Shown one piece after another: positions 1 through 11,379 of a stretch of DNA of 64,000 nt. Each line of letters opens with the position of its first letter. Within the stretch, counting starts at the first letter, position 1. A model generated the notes under the pieces. That model was given only the letters and a program-made list of their open reading frames with translations. It had not been told where the DNA came from and did not search any database. Source of the DNA: Channallabes apus (lineage: Eukaryota > Chordata > Actinopteri > Siluriformes > Clariidae); contig CM060105.1 of the NCBI GenBank assembly GCA_030522415.1, positions 16,684,277-16,748,276 on the forward strand, read 5' to 3'. The position numbers and the translations under genes are program-made.

Positions 1-1390
1 AGTTAGCACCGGTGAGATTGTTGGCTCTTATCATTGCATATCCCTGATACATCCAGCCTTCCCCTTTTACCCAGTTCCTTATATGGTGATAATGTGGATG
101 CTGGAGTTCACTACATGTTCACACACATTCTCAGAGAATAGACTCACCTACATTAATGTGTGTGGTGGCACTGACAGGTTCGGAGGTCAGATGACAATCT
201 TCCAGACTGATAGGTGATCAGCTTTTACCCTGAGACACAGAGGTACAGAGGTACAGAGGTCGCGTTAAAGCACAGCTGTCTGGAATCACGTATGCAAAGA
301 CGAATAGACACGTTATCTGTTCAGCGACAAATATACTGTACTGATATACTCTGTAAGGTAATGCAGTTTGCAGTTCAGATAACGCAATGCTGGATTCTGA
401 TTGGCTGGCTCGTTTTTTTTTTATATATATAACATAACCTTTGACTCTTGATTCATTTAATGCATGTTATCATTTCCATATGGACAATTAATTGACATGA
501 ATTATATACAGTAGAGGACAAGGGTGATAAGCATGTGGTTACCATGCCAACTCTGTTTGTGCTCGAGCTATTCTTCTATCTTTTATATTACTGGAATTAA
601 TAATGACACCCTAATAAAGACGTTCTTGTACATGAAACCTGGCTAATATATAATTGTCATACTGTCTGTACGTTAAATAATGTGTCAAGCTTAAGCTCAT
701 TATATACAGGAATTTGGAATGAATGTGCCCCATCCAGTTCATTTATCAGTCACTGTTCTTCCGTGCAGAGTCACAAACTACAGGACAACAAAAACCTCAG
801 TGTAGCCTGTGTTTAAAATTGAACTATTAACTCTAAGATACCGGTTATGTAGGGATAATTTACACTTATACAGACATTTTTATCAGATTACATCATTCAT
901 TTCATTTCTCAGAATCAAATGTCAAATGCAGTTTATGCCATCATGCAGAAGATGATTATCATATAATGCACGCATCTCTTGATTTAGTGTTTATAACAAG
1001 TATTATACATTAGGGGAAAGATTAGTTCATAAGAAATAATTCAAGTAAAACTGAAAGTTGGAAACAAATCTAGTATAGAATGTATGCCGCATACTGTTGT
1101 CTATGATGCCACATTTGTAAGAGCATTACTTCTATTATTAGGAGCTGGTAGGTTTTGTTTAAAGTGTGTTACTGAGAATACAGTAGACAGTCAGTGTAGT
1201 TTCCCACCGCCACCTGCTGACTGAGTGACACACTGCAGTCAAACCTGCTGTCACTAACTGCTGAGGCATGTGATCAATGGTAAGAGCCTCAGCAGTAATT
1301 ACACCAAATCAAACACTTGTCTATAGTTTAATGCATATGAGAAACCTGGTCATGATCCAGTCCACATGTGCTCATGACTATTGGGTGCAA
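1..1390. other. Intergenic, no gene recognised
   Basis: AT-rich unique sequence with short ORFs only. Near 385-405 there is a short motif (ending TTCTGATTGGCTG) that recurs in inverted or direct form near 26195 and 38890; it is probably a decayed piece of a dispersed repeat. No exon, RNA gene or complete element could be supported. Confidence 0.5.
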
Positions 1391-1436
1391 TCCATCAGTT
1401 AGAAACTACCGTGTTGCACTATGCTGTAGATTCTCT

Positions 1437-2168
1437 ACTCTACTCTTGTCTACTATATTATACTGTACTGTACTATACTATAATATGCCATAAGATAATG
1501 TACTGTACTGTACTATACTATACTATACTATGCCATAAGATACTGTACTGTACTGTACTATACTATACCATACGATACTATAATGTACTGTACTGTACTA
1601 TACTATACTATGCCATAAGATACTATACTATACTATGCCATGTACTGTACTATACTATGCCATACGATACTATACTGTACTGTTCTATACTATACAATGC
1701 CATACGATACTATGCTGTACTGTACTATACTATACAATGCCATACGATACTGTACTGTACTGTACTATACTATACTATGCCATACAATATTATACTGTAC
1801 TGTACTATACTATACAGTACTATACTATATTATGCCATAAGATACTATACTGTAATGTACTGTACTGTACTATACTATACTATGCCATAAGATACTATAC
1901 TATTCTTTACTGTACTATACTATACTATGCCATAAGATACGATCAGATACGATACTATATTATACTATACTATGCCATAAGATACTATGCTATACTGTAC
2001 TATACTATACTATGCCATAAGATACTATGCTATACTGTACTATACTATACTATGCCATAAGATACGATCAGATACGATACTATATTTTACTATACTATGC
2101 CATAAGATACTGTACTATACTGTACTGTACTATAATATACTATAGCATAGCATACCGTACTATACAGT
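1437..2168. repeat. Pentanucleotide (TACTA/TACTG) array with higher-order unit
   Basis: About 730 bp built from 5-bp units ACTAT and ACTGT. A spacer of the type TGCCATAAGATAC or TGCCATACGATAC recurs throughout, giving an imperfect higher-order repeat of roughly 40-60 bp. All frames are open over long stretches only because the 5-bp unit lacks stops in some frames; the predicted Tyr/Cys/Leu/Ile peptides are artefacts. Another array in the opposite orientation lies at 4640. Confidence 0.9.
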
Positions 2169-2346
2169 TAACACACATTTTAGTGTTTTCTCGGCTCTCA
2201 GCACACCTGATTTAACTAGAATACTAATTAACTGTCTTTGCTTAATTGAAGTGGGAGTGGTTGAGCAGGGAAAACTGTAAACTATGCAGGGCAGTGATCT
2301 TCCAGGACTAAGGTTGAGAACATCTGCTCCACTATCCTATCATATA

Positions 2347-2865
2347 CACTATTTCGCCCAAAGTATTCACATGTCCGCCTTCACAAGCATATGAACTTGA
2401 GTAACATCCCATTCTTAATCCATACAGTTTAATATGATATTGGCCCCGCCCCCTTAGCAATTATAACAGCTTCAACTATTCTGGAAAGGCTTTCCACAAG
2501 ATTTAGGAGTGTGTTTATGAGAAGTTTTGACCGTTCTTCTAGAACCGCATTTTTTTTTTGTCTATTCTTCCAGAAGAGCATTTGTGAGGTCAGACACTGA
2601 TGTTGGACGAGAATTCCGGGCTCGCTGTCTCCGCTCTAATTCATCCCAAAGTTGTTCTATCAGGTTGAGGTCAGGACTCTGTGCAGGCCAGTCAAGTTCT
2701 TCCACACCAAACTCACTCCTCCATCCCTCTCTTTATGGACCTCATTTTGTGGTGCGCAGTATCATGTTGAAACTGCCGTGGGGTTGTTTTTCAGGAGTTG
2801 GGCTCGGCCCCCGTTACTTTCAGTGAAAGGAACTCTTAATGCTTTTTTTGCACAATGTCATGCTC
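2347..2865 (-). mobile_element. Tc1-like transposon relic, 5'-CACTAT terminus family
   Basis: The left end follows a TA dinucleotide and begins CACTATTTCGCCCAAAGTAT. The body then matches the 3' part of a common fish Tc1 transposase read on the minus strand: the stretches around CTTTCCACAAGATTTAGGAG and GGTTGAGGTCAGGACTCTG are typical. The reading frame is broken and no right terminus is visible before the TACTA-type DNA resumes. A shorter relative with both ends is at 53375. Confidence 0.7.
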
Positions 2866-2899
2866 CCAGCTTACACGCCCCTGTTCTACTCTACGTTAC

Positions 2900-3086
2900 A
2901 CTACCCTTGTTACTGTACTATACTGTACTATACTATAGCATACCGTATTGTACTATGCTATGCTCTACCCTAGTACGTAGGTCTATCTATCTATGTATCT
3001 ATCTATCTATCTAATACTATACTATACTATACTATACTATACTATAAGAGAATAGAATACAATACAATACAATATTACACAGTATA
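2900..3086. repeat. Pentanucleotide remnant plus shared unique segment
   Basis: TACTATAC-type repeats and a short CTAT microsatellite (2981-3012) lead into the segment at 3044-3086 that starts ATAAGAGAATAG and continues with CAATA repeats. The same segment, in the same orientation, follows the second array at 5136-5177, suggesting that the arrays and this segment moved or duplicated together. Confidence 0.7.
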
Positions 3087-3280
3087 TTGCATTTTACTAA
3101 ATTATATTATACTATGCTGCAAATTACTATAGTGCATTAGTACACGTAGCTATAAAACATTATGGAAAGAGAACATTAGAGAAAGAGACAAAGTTTTAAT
3201 ACACCTTTTCCAAATACATTTAAACTCATTTAAAATACTTTTTCACAATTCCGAGCATTTAATCCTACTGTACTAAGTCG

Positions 3281-3500
3281 TGAATAAAGGATCACGACTT
3301 TATTTTAAGAATGTGAAGAATGATAGTAGAGAGACAGTTTTATTTCCGTTTCTATTTCTTCCATCACATGTCCAGGAGGTCAGAAGTTTACCTACACAGA
3401 TGATTTGGTAGCACTGCCCCGGGTCAAACATTTCAGGTAGCCGCCTTCCACAAACGTGTTACAATAAGTTGCTGGAACGTTAGTCCATTCCATTAAATTT
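3281..3500 (-). mobile_element. Sleeping Beauty-type Tc1 relic (terminal region)
   Basis: Contains GTCAGAAGTTTACCTACAC, close to the transposase-binding direct repeat of salmonid/Sleeping Beauty-type Tc1 elements. It is followed by diverged sequence of the adjacent transposase C-terminal region (GGTCAAACATTTCAGGTAGC, then CTTCCACAAACGTG). Only one end is left and no coding frame survives. The family assignment is by recognition, not alignment. Confidence 0.55.
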
Positions 3501-3578
3501 TAGCCCAAAGGTTTTTTTTTATGTAATAATAATATTTATATTTATTATAACTGTAATTACACACACTTAACTGTAATT

Positions 3579-3702
3579 ACTCACTCATTCTCTATAGCGC
3601 ACATCCTGTACAGGGGTGTTAGGGGCCAGGCCCTATCCTAGGGCACTCGGGGCACTAGGCGGGGTACATCCTGGAGTGGGTGTCAGTCCATCACAGTGCA
3701 AT
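3579..3702 (-). repeat. SINE tail fragment (Mermaid-like)
   Basis: Diverged minus-strand 3' tail of the main SINE family: CTCATTCTCTATAGCGC, then GGGGCCAGGCCCTATCC, then GGCGGGGTACATCCTGGA. The tRNA-like head is missing. Confidence 0.5.
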
Positions 3703-4044
3703 AACTATAAATAATAGAAACAGATTCATACGCTAAATTATCCAGTTCAAATGAAAAATTTGTCCCACAGAAAAATGAACAATTGTAAAAAAAAATTAAA
3801 TTTTTTTAAAGTTTAAATACAAAAATAAATGATGCAAAATCAAGGACAGACTCTGTGGAGGGAGAATAAGATGGGAGGAAATGTATAATTAATAAAACAT
3901 AGATCTTTCAGCTTGAAGAAATGCGCACACATTTGTTCCTATTGTACAGTACAGTATATACTGATATGGTGTTTTAGGTACAATAGGGGGCGCCATTACT
4001 TAAGTAATCCTGCATCTTCGTGGGTTTATTTTTCTTTTTTCATC

Positions 4045-4122
4045 AATTCAAACTCCAGGCCCCCCGCGATCCTGTATACAGGATAAAGCGGCATATACCA
4101 TGTAGATGAGTGAGTGAGTGAG
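4045..4122 (+). repeat. SINE tail fragment (Mermaid-like)
   Basis: Plus-strand 3' end only: CCCCGCGATCCTGTATACAG, GATAAAGCGG and a GAGT-type simple tail. This is the normal tail of the SINE seen complete at 43541. Confidence 0.55.
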
Positions 4123-4194
4123 TGAATCTAAATCAGAATCAGTGATAATGTCATATTTATATAAATGAGGCTTTTGAGTAAAATATAGTCCCTG

Positions 4195-4280
4195 CTAAAG
4201 GTTTCTCACCTGCCGTGCAGAAGCACCGGGTTCAATTCCCACCCAATGTCCAAATCCTATCCGGAGGGGGAAAAATGAAA
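4195..4280 (+). repeat. tRNA-like SINE head fragment
   Basis: Has a B-box-like GGGTTCAATTCCC after TTTCTCACCTGCCGTGC. It is related to the tRNA-like head at 22144 and the partial copy at 10728. Too short to classify further. Confidence 0.35.
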
Positions 4281-4639
4281 GAGGTTGTGTCCGACAGAGC
4301 AGCCGGTGTAAAACCTGTGCGAAGTTGTTGTGCAGATCGGACGGTCTGCTGTTTCAACCCCTCGACAGGAACAGCCGAAAGACTTACAACAACATAGACC
4401 TTACTGATGATAAACATCCACCTCCATGAATCACTGTTCTTAGTATTATGGCCAGTGTAGCACTTATAAAAGTTCAGTTTTGTATCTATTTACTTTTTTG
4501 CATCTCAAATAGAATTTTATGTAGTTTTCCCCCCCATAAATACAGTAGCTGACATTAAACAACACTTCCCTAGAACTTTGTGAAGAATCTTTGCTGTTGT
4601 GATGCCACAGTATGAACAGCTTATGCTGATGATACAGAG

Positions 4640-5194
4640 TACAGTATAGTACAGTACAGTGTAGTACAGTATACTACAGTATAGTACAGTATAGTACATT
4701 ACAGTACAGTATAGTACAGTACAGTGTAGTACAGTACATTACAGTATAGTACAGTATAGTACAGTATAGTATAGTACAGTACAGTGTAGTACAGTATACT
4801 ACAGTATAGTACAGTATAGTACAGTATAGTACATTACAGTACAGTATAGTACAGTACATTACAGTATAGTATAGTACAGTACAGTATAGTATAGTACAGT
4901 ATAGTGTAGTATAGTATAGTACAGTATAGTATAGTACAGTACAGTGTAGTACAGTATAGTATAGTACAGTACAGTATAGTATAGTACAGTACAGTGTAGT
5001 ATAGTACAGTACAGTACAGTGTAGTACAGTACAGTATAGTACAGTACAGTACAGTGTAGTACAGTATAGTATAGTATAGTATAGTACAGTGTAGTACAGT
5101 ATAGTACAGTACAGTATAGTACAGTATAGTATAGTATAAGAGAATACAATACAATACAATACAATATTACACAGTACTATACTATACTATACTA
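4640..5194. repeat. Second pentanucleotide array (AGTAT/AGTAC), inverted
   Basis: About 500 bp of AGTAT, AGTAC and AGTGT units, i.e. the reverse complement of the motif at 1437-2168. At 5136-5177 it passes into the CAATA-containing segment also present at 3044-3086, and ends in a short stretch of the opposite orientation (ACTATACTATAC). The long minus-strand Tyr-rich ORFs over it are composition artefacts. Confidence 0.9.
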
Positions 5195-5327
5195 ACTCTA
5201 ACTTTGCATTAGAGTTACCCCTGAATGAAATGAAGGGCCTTGCTTTTAGGATAAAATGGGTGGAAAGGTGCATTAATCCATGACTCTGAAGCCTTCGCTG
5301 TCTTTACCTGCCTCCTGATGAAGACAT

Positions 5328-5330
<3 letters not shown>

Positions 5331-5379
<49 letters not shown>

Positions 5380-5380
5380 C
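5331..5380. repeat. (TC)n then (TG)n microsatellite
   Basis: About 39 bp of TC dinucleotides followed directly by TG dinucleotides. Confidence 0.95.
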
Positions 5381-5895
5381 TGTTTAATCTCAGTTGCACG
5401 TCATAGCTCGGAGCCTGACTCTGAAACACATCTGATTCAATAAAGAGGAATCTGTAGAGGCTCCATGAGCATAAAGTGTCCCTGTGCTGCCATGAATTGT
5501 CCCTAAGTGGACATTTAAACCGGCCGTGGTGGTGTTTCAAAGCCCTGCCCAGCCCAATTACCATCCAGCGTCTGTGCAGATGGACCCCATTTTGAGGTGC
5601 GTGTTATAAACGAACGTATGTGCTGTAGCTTGGAAAGCAGGCCGACAATATTTGATTCGATTACGCGATCACACGATACAGACAGCGCCTGCACTGAGCG
5701 GAGTCTAACCGCAGGATTAAAATAATCAGAATGTGTTTTTATTATTGATATCGAACATGAAAGTGATGAATAGGATTTTTTATTAAAAAACAAATCTTGC
5801 AGAGAAAGCTGTGACTAAAAGAGCAAAGCTTTTTCCGTTGTATTCTTCTTGTATTATTATTGATAATAATGAACTATAACTACAAGTGTAAGTTG
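5381..5895. other. No gene recognised
   Basis: Unique sequence between the microsatellite and the first SINE. Short ORFs have no recognisable protein content. Confidence 0.45.
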
Positions 5896-5899
5896 GCGT

Positions 5900-6133
5900 A
5901 TATCGCTGTATCCTGTATACAGGGGGCCTGGATCCTATCCCATGAGACTTGGGGCATGATGCGCGGATATCCTGGATGGGATGCCATTCAATCACATGGC
6001 ACACACACACACACATACTCGCTTATTCACACACTACGGGCAATTTGGGAATGCATGTCTTTGAACAGGCCATAGCACGGGGAGAACATACAAATTCCAT
6101 GCACACCGACCCGAGATGGGAATCGAACCTGAG
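5900..6133 (-). mobile_element. Mermaid-like tRNA-derived SINE, minus strand
   Basis: Reads tail to head on the + strand: GGATCCTATCCCATGAGACT, a CA run, CACACTACGGGCAATTTGGG, the conserved core, then GGGAATCGAACCT (the reverse complement of the B box). The remaining head was displaced or lost where a second SINE begins at 6134. Confidence 0.7.
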
Positions 6134-6327
6134 CATTTACATTTACAGTAGGCATTTGGCAGACGCCCCTTATCCAGAGCGACTTACATTTTTATCCCTT
6201 TATACATCTGAGCTGTTGAGGGTTAAGGGCCTTGAACAAGGGCCCAACAGGGTGGTCGTGGGATTTGAACCTGGAACCTTCTGGACTGTACCTCAATGCC
6301 TTATCCACTGAGCTACCCCTGACTCCA
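6134..6327 (-). mobile_element. Second tRNA-derived SINE family, minus strand
   Basis: Starts with CATTTACATTTACAGTAGGC, continues with TTGGCAGACGCC, CCAGAGCGACTTAC and GAGGGTTAAGGGCCTTG, and ends GAGCTACCCCTGACTCC. The reverse complement starts with a tRNA-like head (GGGTAGCTCAGTGG). It abuts the head end of the SINE at 5900. A clean + strand copy is at 58304. Confidence 0.75.
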
Positions 6328-6761
6328 AACCCAAACCATACTGAACATACAGAAAAAAAAATCATATTCAATTTTGTTTCTTGGAATAAAGCTGTGTCTG
6401 AAAAAATCTGTCCAATTTCTGTTCAGTAAGTGCAGACACTGTGTGTGTGTATGATGTTCAGAGCCATTTGTATTTTACTAAAACTGGAGGAGGGAAGGGA
6501 AATTACAGAGTGGATAATGATGGCATTTTGCAGGTACGGCAAATTAGAAATGCGCGTGCACCACGGTGCACCTGTTTCCCCGTGCAAAAGGCTGAGAAAA
6601 GAAAGAAGAAAGAACAGAAATGTGTCTCTTTTTACCAAATATTTGGACTGTTTTTTTTTTTTTTTTTGTATGATTTTTACAGTTTTTCTACTGAAACTTG
6701 GCAATCCTGCTTGTGACCTTCGTTCGCAAGTATTTCACATTATAAAGTAAATGCTTCATGA

Positions 6762-7003
6762 TCACTCATCATCTATACCACTGGATGGGCTGCCAATAGA
6801 TCTCAGGGTCGCAAACACACACATACACACAATCACTCACACACTACGGGCAACTTGGAAACACCGATTAGAATAATCTCCATGTCTTTGGACTGTGGGA
6901 GGAAACCGGAGTACCTGGAGGAAACCCACCAAGCACGAGGAGAACATGCAAACTCCATGCACACAGACCCTGAGGTGGGACTCGAACCCAGAACCTTGAG
7001 GTG
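6762..7003 (-). mobile_element. Mermaid-like SINE, minus strand
   Basis: Runs from CATCATCTATACCACTGG through CACACTACGGGCAACTTGG and the core (GGACTGTGGGAGGAAACCGG, ACATGCAAACTCCATGCAC) to GGACTCGAACCCAGAACC. The tail is short and the first head bases are missing. Confidence 0.8.
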
Positions 7004-7009
7004 CTCCTT

Positions 7010-8237
7010 ATATGTTTGCTCATTCAGAATAATGTATTGCTATTCGGTTACTCCTGTATCCATGTGACACCGAATAACATTTTTAATCTCGGTTTGATAT
7101 GTATTTCAACAGTTTGTGTGGTATTGGGGTTTCAGAGCAGCCTTGGGGATTGGTCTATAGATCACACTGATAATATGTGATTTCAGTCTATTGATTCACT
7201 GCTTCTCAGCTCCAGCTAATCCTGAACCTTGCCTGGCTTTGATAAAAAAAGCTTCTCCCTCCCACTGAATGTCAAGAATATAATGAAGAAACTAAATACA
7301 GTATATTCTACAGTTGCACAAACACTTTATCTGACATCCTGTATTCAGAGTTTTTACCCATCTCTTCCGAGGTAGACATTTTCATGACACTAAAATGGCA
7401 TCAATTTCCTGTATGACAAAAACACAGCGCTAACCACACTGCCTGATCGCCGAGAGTGAGATTCAAAACCATAGGCACTTTGCTTTCCAATGCGTTCCTT
7501 TAAATGGGGGATTCGGTGATTCAAGTGCCATTTGTGTAACATTCAGGAGAGAAAGTAGTTTTAAATTCTTTCCTAGTACTACACTATGTAGCCAAATGGT
7601 GAGGAAAATAAACCATAGAGGTGATGCACAGTTTCCATTTAGATTTTAACTTATTTAACTACATGTTTCATGGTTGAATCTCAATTAATGTTAAAAGTAA
7701 AGCTAGTGAACTAGAAAGTACAGCCTCTTGCTCCATGCACCAGGTAGTGCCTTTGATCAGGGGTTAGAGAAGGATTCGGGATTCAGCCTTGTGTTAGACG
7801 CTAGTTAGCTTCGTAGCTTGCATTAACCGTGAACAGAATAACAGTCGGTTCCAATGCAATTCAGAATAATTAATAAAGGGACAAAAGTGTTGTTTAATAT
7901 GGCTAAACATTATAAGATGTGTTTTCTCGCTGAAAGTGCTTCTTTTTGACAGGCAGCCGCTCTCTCCTCATCCTAGTACTGCATACAGGTACGTCCACTG
8001 AATCTTTTAGTAGTGCCCAGTACCAGACCATATTAACCTACTTTCACCCATTTAGAAAACCGCATGTACATACCGTAAAGTAAGTGCAAAAATTTTTTAA
8101 AACACCTATAAAGTGCATATTTCAGCTAAATATCTAAAACATTAAATAAATACTAAAACATGACTAAAAATCTACAAAATATTTAGCATTTTTGTCTAAA
8201 TGCACTTTACTTAGTTTTGTTTTAGAAGTAGTTTTTT
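7010..8237. other. No gene recognised
   Basis: Unique, AT-rich intergenic sequence. No exon-like ORF, no RNA gene and no complete repeat could be identified. Confidence 0.45.
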
Positions 8238-8532
8238 GTAAAAGACTCGTTGCAAGTTATTGCAAACGCTTGATTGCAGTTATTGCTGCTAAGGGTGGCC
8301 CAACCAGTTATTAGGTTCAGGGGGCAATTACTTTTTCACACAGGGCCATGTAGGTTTGGATTTTTTTTCTCCCTAAATAATAAAACTCCTCATTTAAAAA
8401 CTGCATTTTGTGTTTACTTGTGTTATCTTTGACTAATAGTTAAATGTGTTTGATGATCAGAAACATTTTGTGTGACAAACATGCAAAAGAATAAGAAATC
8501 AGGAGGGGGGCAAATAGTTTTTCACACTACTG
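8238..8532 (+). mobile_element. 3' fragment of the same Tc1 family as 33604
   Basis: Begins inside the transposase gene and encodes its last ~24 residues (KRLVASYCKRLIAVIAAK followed by GGPTSY and a stop), with one Arg-to-Cys difference from the intact copy. It continues through the whole terminal inverted repeat to CACACTACTG, followed by the TA target dinucleotide at 8533. Nearly identical to the intact element, so it is a young but truncated insertion. Confidence 0.9.
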
Positions 8533-8638
8533 TATACTGTAGTACTATGAAAACTCTTACAGAAATGGAGTCAAATGTTTTACAACAACTGCAACATTTA
8601 AAGCTACAATTTGAATAATTAGTTGTTTATGTAACAAC

Positions 8639-9031
8639 CTCAGCAGCGACCTCATTTCCCCTCTCGTCTGTTCCAACCACTCAGCAGTATTCAGCATCAC
8701 CAGTATAACTAATCACCATCCTGCTCATCTGTCATCATCTGCACCTGTTTCTCACTGGTTTATGCCTTATGTTACATGTTTGTTTTTTTTATTCTTGAAT
8801 GATTCATAGGTCACTGTATGGCTTTACAAACAAACAAACAAACAAACACAAAAACATTCCTCTGAAGCTGCTCAGGTACAGGGACTGGACTGAAAATGAG
8901 AGACAAAAAAGTCCTTCAGGAAGCCTGGGTGACGATTGCACAAGACTGCATTAAAAGTACAAGAATGTCTGACTTCTTGAAAGCAAAATATGCAGAAATG
9001 AGGGCTGGCTCGAGATTTTAGCACAGTACTG
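8639..9031 (+). mobile_element. Non-autonomous Tc1-derived element, copy 1
   Basis: Starts CTCAGCAGCGACCTCATTTC and ends CAGTACTG followed by TA at 9032. The 3' half (AAAGTCCTTCAGGAAGCCTG, CTGCATTAAAAGTACAAG) resembles the decayed end of a Tc1 transposase. Related copies lie at 43919, 55085 (partial) and 63427 (minus strand). Confidence 0.75.
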
Positions 9032-9059
9032 TATGTTGGAACATGTAAAGAAAGCATTT

Positions 9060-10720
9060 ATAATAAAAAATGTATTACTACAGAATAGAATAAAAGTTGT
9101 GATTTCGAGGGTCTATCTTCATTTCGGGCGTCTTACATTTTTCTGGCCCTGAAATACGCGTCACTACTATTTAGAACAATGCTCGGCCCCGCCCCTTTTC
9201 CTTAAAGAGTAACTTGAAGCATGCAGTTTAAACAGAGGAAGTGGGGTCAGCTGGAGGAAAGAGAGGCCATGTCAGTATTTTTACAGCCATCGTATGTCAC
9301 TTTAAAAAGCAGCAGAGTCTTCTAAATATTACATACTGCTCCTTTAATGTTCTGTAATTTAAAGCCACTGAGCAATCTTTTTTCTTTCTTTCTAAATAAG
9401 ACCCTAATTAAGTAAAACACGCACTGTATATCTTGCAACAGAGGCAATAAAACGCTTTCTTTTTTTTTAAGGGTAAACTGGAAAGCCACTATTCTCACTA
9501 GAATGTGAAGCAGAGCTGTCAGAATCGATGTGGTTGAATATCTGATATGATCTCGAAGACATTTCGGAGTTGAGTAGGCCGTGTGAAGCATCAGGATCGA
9601 CTGGGTGAAAGGTTTCATGTCCAGTCTCGGGTGACTCGCTGCTACTTGACATTCAGTAATAGATGACTGAAAAGTGTTTCAGGAGCTCTCAGTGCTGTGT
9701 TCCTGTCTCCGCATGCTGTGTTTCCTGCACTCAAACGGTTCTGTAGCTTCCTGCCCACATCTGGCCAGAAAGCCGAACCTGAACAGACCCCTGCTCCTTC
9801 CTAAGAAGAAGACCAAGTGTGGTCTGAACTTACATTCTCTGTGAGCCACAGACGTTGTTTGAATTGACCCATTGTTGTCCCTCAGGACAAGAGGAAGACA
9901 TGAATCAAGACACCCCGGTGTTGAGAACTGCTGAGTCAATAGTCGTCTTCGCATGAAGAGCGAGCACTTCTTCACCAGGCACTTAAACAAACACCTAGCC
10001 TACACTCTGTGGTTTGTTCAAGGTTCTATCTCCCATACTAATCCCAGGCTTTTAACCCAGACCCGGGCTGATATGCATTAGCACATAGACTTGCTTTTCA
10101 TCGGAACAGAATTTCAATTGTAAACATTTACACAAAAAATTTGAGAAATCTTCATGAAAACAGAACGTCCTTTCTCTACATACTTACACAACGGGTCAAT
10201 TAAGAATTGGGAAATTTTCCCTGCTGGTTCTGCTGCTATTCTGAGCTTCCCTTAGCACGGCTGTCTCCTCCTCCTCCTCCTCCTCCTCCTCTTATTCCCC
10301 CCCGCCCCCCTTCCATCAGTCATCTCTCATGTCCCTAAAGAGAACTGGCTGATTGTATTTGTCTCCATCTATCAGGCTTCCCAAGTCCATAAACACTGTT
10401 TAGACATACTGGCATACTAAAGTGCACAACATTTTTCTCTCCCTCCATGGAAGAGATAGCATCTTAAGAGATAAAAATCTGAATAACACTTGAGTTGGAG
10501 GCTTGGTCGGCTTATCCCTGGCTAACCATGGCTAGATTTTTAAAGTGTTGGACTGAAGATCTCCAGTTTGAGCCCCAATGCCAGCCAAGCTGCCACTGCT
10601 GAGACCTTGAGCCTCACAAGTGCCTCACAAGTCAACTACTCAGATACAATCAAGAATTGAGCCGCGACCTGACCCCCTTAAGAAACTGCCACTGAAATAT
10701 GCCATATTATGGCATTTGCA
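9060..10720. other. No gene recognised
   Basis: Several 60-100 aa ORFs on the minus strand (9322-9990) lack recognisable domains or splice context. A (CTC)n run lies near 10268-10290. Nothing supportable as a gene. Confidence 0.45.
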
Positions 10721-10727
10721 TGGACCC

Positions 10728-10860
10728 TGGTTGCTCAGTGGTAGAGTTCTCATCTGCCATACAGGCTTGTCCCAGCCAATACCCCACACCATGCCACTGG
10801 GGTTGCGGAGCCCCTTTGGTGCTGGTTCCAAGCACAAGGTAAAAATGTGAGGGTTGTAGG
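10728..10860 (+). repeat. tRNA-like SINE head fragment
   Basis: GGTTGCTCAGTGGTAGAGTT resembles a tRNA A-box region. It is followed by sequence related to the element at 22144. Degenerate; the B box is unclear. Confidence 0.4.
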
Positions 10861-10960
10861 CGTCTAGCGTGAAACCTGCGCTAAATTCTAAATGCGTGGA
10901 TTTTGTGTGATAAGCAAAAGATTCATTGAGTATTATGAACTCTTTGTCTAACACTTCTTG

Positions 10961-11010
10961 AATAATAATAATAATAATAATAATATTAATAATAATAATA
11001 ATAATAATAA
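10961..11010. repeat. (AAT)n microsatellite
   Basis: Fifty bases of AAT units with one interruption. The poly-Asn and poly-Ile ORFs across it are artefacts. Confidence 0.95.
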
Positions 11011-11014
11011 TTCC

Positions 11015-11090
11015 TCCATCCATCTAGGAACCTCCGTAGTCCAACTAGGGACCGTGGAAACCAGTGGTGACTACCACTGTATTTATTCGT
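11015..11090 (-). repeat. Alternative SINE tail (tail B), inverted
   Basis: CCATCCATCTAGGAACCTCC, GTAGTCCAACTAGGGACCGT and CCAGTGGTGACTACCACTGT are the reverse complement of the tail found at 43068-43185 and 56600-56705. It lies beside, and points away from, the SINE head at 11119. Confidence 0.6.
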
Positions 11091-11118
11091 ACTTAACAAC
11101 CATGAGCGTTAAGCGTTA

Positions 11119-11316
11119 CACACGGTGGTGTAGTGGTTGGCATTGTCGCCTTGCACCTCCAGGGTCCGGGTTCGATTCCCGTCTCTGTGTGCATGGAGTT
11201 TGCATGTTCTCCCCGTTCTTGGTGGGTTTCCTCCAGGTACTCTGGTTTCCTCCCACAGTTCAAGGACACGCATTTTAGGCTAATTGGTGTTCCCAAATTG
11301 CCCATAGTGTGTGAAT

Positions 11317-11347
<31 letters not shown>

Positions 11348-11378
11348 CCCATCCCAATGGATTAGCACCTCATCCAGG
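11119..11378 (+). mobile_element. Mermaid-like SINE, plus strand
   Basis: tRNA-like head CACGGTGGTGTAGTGGTTGG with B box GGGTTCGATTCCC, then GCATGGAGTTTGCATGTTCT and the rest of the core, followed by a (GT)n run at 11319-11347. The tail (CCAATGGATTAGCACCTCAT) is shortened where the next, inverted copy begins. Confidence 0.85.
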
Positions 11379-11379
11379 T

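Noticed and set aside
1381..2215. Long overlapping ORFs rich in Tyr, Cys, Leu and Ile
   Set aside because: They are translations of the pentanucleotide array; the same composition appears in several frames, and there is no start context, splice signal or domain.
4517..5164. Minus-strand Tyr/Cys/Leu-rich ORFs of up to 161 aa
   Set aside because: Same artefact in the inverted array.
9322..9990. Three minus-strand ORFs of 61-103 aa considered as a small gene
   Set aside because: No domain, no consistent splice sites, and ordinary intergenic composition.
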